Program-made: the position numbers and the translations under genes
Notes under the pieces: model-generated
Told to the model about the DNA's origin: nothing
Seen by the model: the letters and a program-made list of their open reading frames with translations, nothing else
Databases searched by the model: none
Shown: positions 58,801 through 64,000 of the stretch, in pieces
Numbering within the stretch: the first letter of the stretch is position 1
Layout: each line of letters begins with the position of its first letter
Assembly: GCA_017354895.1 (NCBI GenBank)
Contig: CP071494.1
Location: forward strand, 1,178,001-1,242,000
From: Podospora comata
Lineage: Eukaryota > Ascomycota > Sordariomycetes > Sordariales > Podosporaceae
Direction of reading: 5' to 3'
Length of the DNA stretch: 64,000 nt

Positions 58801-60922
58801 CTTGCATATAAAATACTTAGCATAATGTACCTTACCTGCCAAGGCATGAAAGAATAGCAAACAACCACCACAATTCCTCGAATCCAAAGCCATGAATCAA
58901 CGGATCCGGCCCGAAAGAAAGAAACCGGAACCCCCCATGAACAAACGGTTGATCAACACCCAGCTGCGCCATCCTATCTTACTTACATAGTTACCCGTGT
59001 CCTCGCCTCATCATGCGCCTCTTCTGTGCCATTCGGTATGGACCAATGCCATGCCATAATCCCATCTCAACACCACGAACATACTTGAATCTTCGATAAA
59101 CCACCCCCATTGTTAGAAACATCATTGCAACTATCCTGCACGTCTTCTTCAAGACGTTGAATTGTCATGTATGTAAACTGAGGCAGCCAAGTACAACCTC
59201 AGCCCTACGACTGAATTGGCCACGTAATTATGTCTCCCAACGATGAGACCTACTGTGCCTCAAACCCTTCGGTATCCTTCACTCTTGGCCTTCATCCTTT
59301 CATCAAAATCCGAACCGAACCGCTCGCACCCAGACATTTGAACCTCCCGCACCGGAACCTCATCCCCTTTAGATAGATTCCCAAGTTCCAAATGCTCAAA
59401 AGAAACTCGCTAGACCCGTGAAACAATAAGATGCTTATATCACGGCACAGAAGAACCATGAGCCTTGACGGTGAGCCTGGCGCCGAAAAAAGATACAACA
59501 TTTTGAAGATGATCAAGAGAAAAGAGACACACATTCAATACCCAATCTTCAAATCCCCAGCTGGCATTTCCAAGCCAAAATTCCTCTGAACCCCCTTCTT
59601 AAACCCCCCTGGACGGTCAGAACAAGCGTTAAGAAGACATCCTAGATCAAGCTTATTCACCCTCATCTCGAACCCATAATCAAAACTCATACCAACACCT
59701 TGCCAAATCCCACGAGAACATCATTTCGACAACTAAAATAAAAAAGTTAACGATTTTCTACACGAAAGAGCAACACCATCCCACCCGTATCATAGGATAA
59801 AAAGAGAACTAGGAACCGCGTCGTACAAAACCAAGGCCTTAGAAGAGAGAAATAGATGAACAGAAACACCCTCGACTTCTCCTTTCATGACCCCTCGATG
59901 CAAGTTTAAACCTTGCATTCGCCATCTTTGAAAAAGCCATGTTGATCATTTCATATCCCGCCCTCCACTCTGCACCCTCCACTCCCCCCAAGCCCATACA
60001 TAAAAGTCACTCGTCCCGAAACACGCCAGTGGAATCCTAAACTTTATCCAAAGTAGTAAGCCATCATCAAGTCATCAAGTCTACCTACATATCAGAGCAC
60101 TTCTTCTCAACAGAGCACCACCACTATCACCACCAACAAACAAGCCCCCAGCTATCTTCAACATACAAACCAGTGGTTTTTCCCCAACTGGAAATGAAAC
60201 CATGATAAATGGCCTAACACGAACATTTTGAAGCTGGTGGCGCCCTTACCTCGTATCACCCGGAAACAAAACTCCACGAACCTGCAACACACCACACCAG
60301 GCATGCTCTCAATGCCAGTGACATCATCTCGTATCTACTACTTACAGCCCTGGACATCAATCACACTCATCAGACAACAACAGCAAGAAAGGACCTCGAC
60401 TTCCACAGCGCCTACACATGCCCCTCCAACAAGCCATAGTGAGTAATCAGACGGGACGCAAATATCAATCTTCCGGAACAAGATAATGAAACCCAAAAGT
60501 CCTACCGAAAGCAAGGTCAAAGTTTGGGGTGAACGTCAGGGTCTGGTTTCTTCTTCATCTTGGTGTGTTATTTGGTATAGGTATGGGTATCTCGGGGCGA
60601 ACTGTTTCATCAGGGAGCGGCAAAAAAGGAACGCGGGATAGGCGCGGTTCACCCATTAAAGGGCTCAACAACTCCTTTGGAAAAAAGGTCCTCTGTGTGT
60701 GTGTCGTAATTTCCCCCGTCCCAAAAAGCAGCAAAGCAATTCGCACCTATCCCCGGAAAGCCAAAACATATGTACTGGCAAGACCATGCTCGGCCACGAA
60801 TCATCTTCTTTTGATTTGATTTGCCGTAGTCTGGCAAGCCTGATGTAAAGCAAGCCCTGAACTCCTAATCACATGCCAAGAGAATCCCAATCCGACCATA
60901 ATTTTTATCGTAAACGACGCGC
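55884..60922. other. second gene-poor stretch, about 5 kb, upstream of the GT41 gene
   Basis: No gene, tRNA or snRNA is recognised. The left 0.8 kb is C/T-rich on the minus strand and is probably promoter and long leader of the GT41 gene, with short minus-strand frames that could be upstream ORFs. Tandem AGAGACC units lie near 57272-57297. The rest to 60922 is short overlapping frames. The right end should contain the 3' untranslated region of uL11. Confidence 0.5.

Positions 60923-64000
<3,078 letters not shown>

Overview
The window is nuclear DNA from a filamentous ascomycete, most likely a sordariomycete (Sordariales-like). The evidence is the gene content, the short introns (about 50-150 nt, GTANGT-type donors, CTAAC branch sites close to the acceptor), the dispersed tRNA and snRNA genes, and the C/T-rich leaders upstream of start codons. 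I saw no transposon, virus-like element or CRISPR array. The species cannot be named from the sequence alone.

Layout. Positions 1-17803 hold no gene I can recognise, which is an unusually long gene-free stretch for such a genome. It contains microsatellites and, at its right end, the C/T-rich leader of a phosphoinositide-specific phospholipase C gene (17804-21181, +). Next come a five-finger C2H2 zinc-finger gene (-, 23770-25161), a short conserved fungal protein in three exons (+, 28501-28992), the telomere-capping subunit Ten1 (-, 29906-30356), the ESCRT-III subunit Snf7/Vps32 (+, 30995-31847) and a giant Glu/Ala/Pro-rich repetitive protein of about 2847 residues (+, 34839-43624). The dense block that follows carries translin (-), U2 snRNA (-), GPI11/PIG-F (+), a mitochondrial carrier (+), ribosomal protein eL22 (-), tRNA-Ser(AGA) (-) and a GT41 / O-GlcNAc-transferase-like TPR protein (-, 50927-55883). 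A second gene-poor stretch of about 5 kb (55884-60922) precedes ribosomal protein uL11 (-) and the COPII coat subunit Sec23, which runs off the right edge (-, 62348 to beyond 64000).

The genes are mostly unrelated housekeeping functions and do not form a pathway or cluster. They cover phosphoinositide signalling, telomere maintenance, membrane remodelling (Snf7, Sec23), GPI-anchor synthesis, RNA processing (U2, translin) and translation (eL22, uL11, tRNA-Ser).

The most useful results come from reading gene structure. Two introns have lengths divisible by three and contain no stop: 57 nt inside a zinc finger and 54 nt inside a TPR. Both hide in long open frames, and retention would give altered but full-length proteins. 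The uL11 gene has coding microexons of 4 and 14 nt, and a naive open frame gives it a false 20-residue tail. The giant protein has several tandem arrays and a recurring S(F/Y)AEVAA motif. Exon coordinates were derived by hand from splice consensus, phase and family similarity; none has been checked against transcripts.
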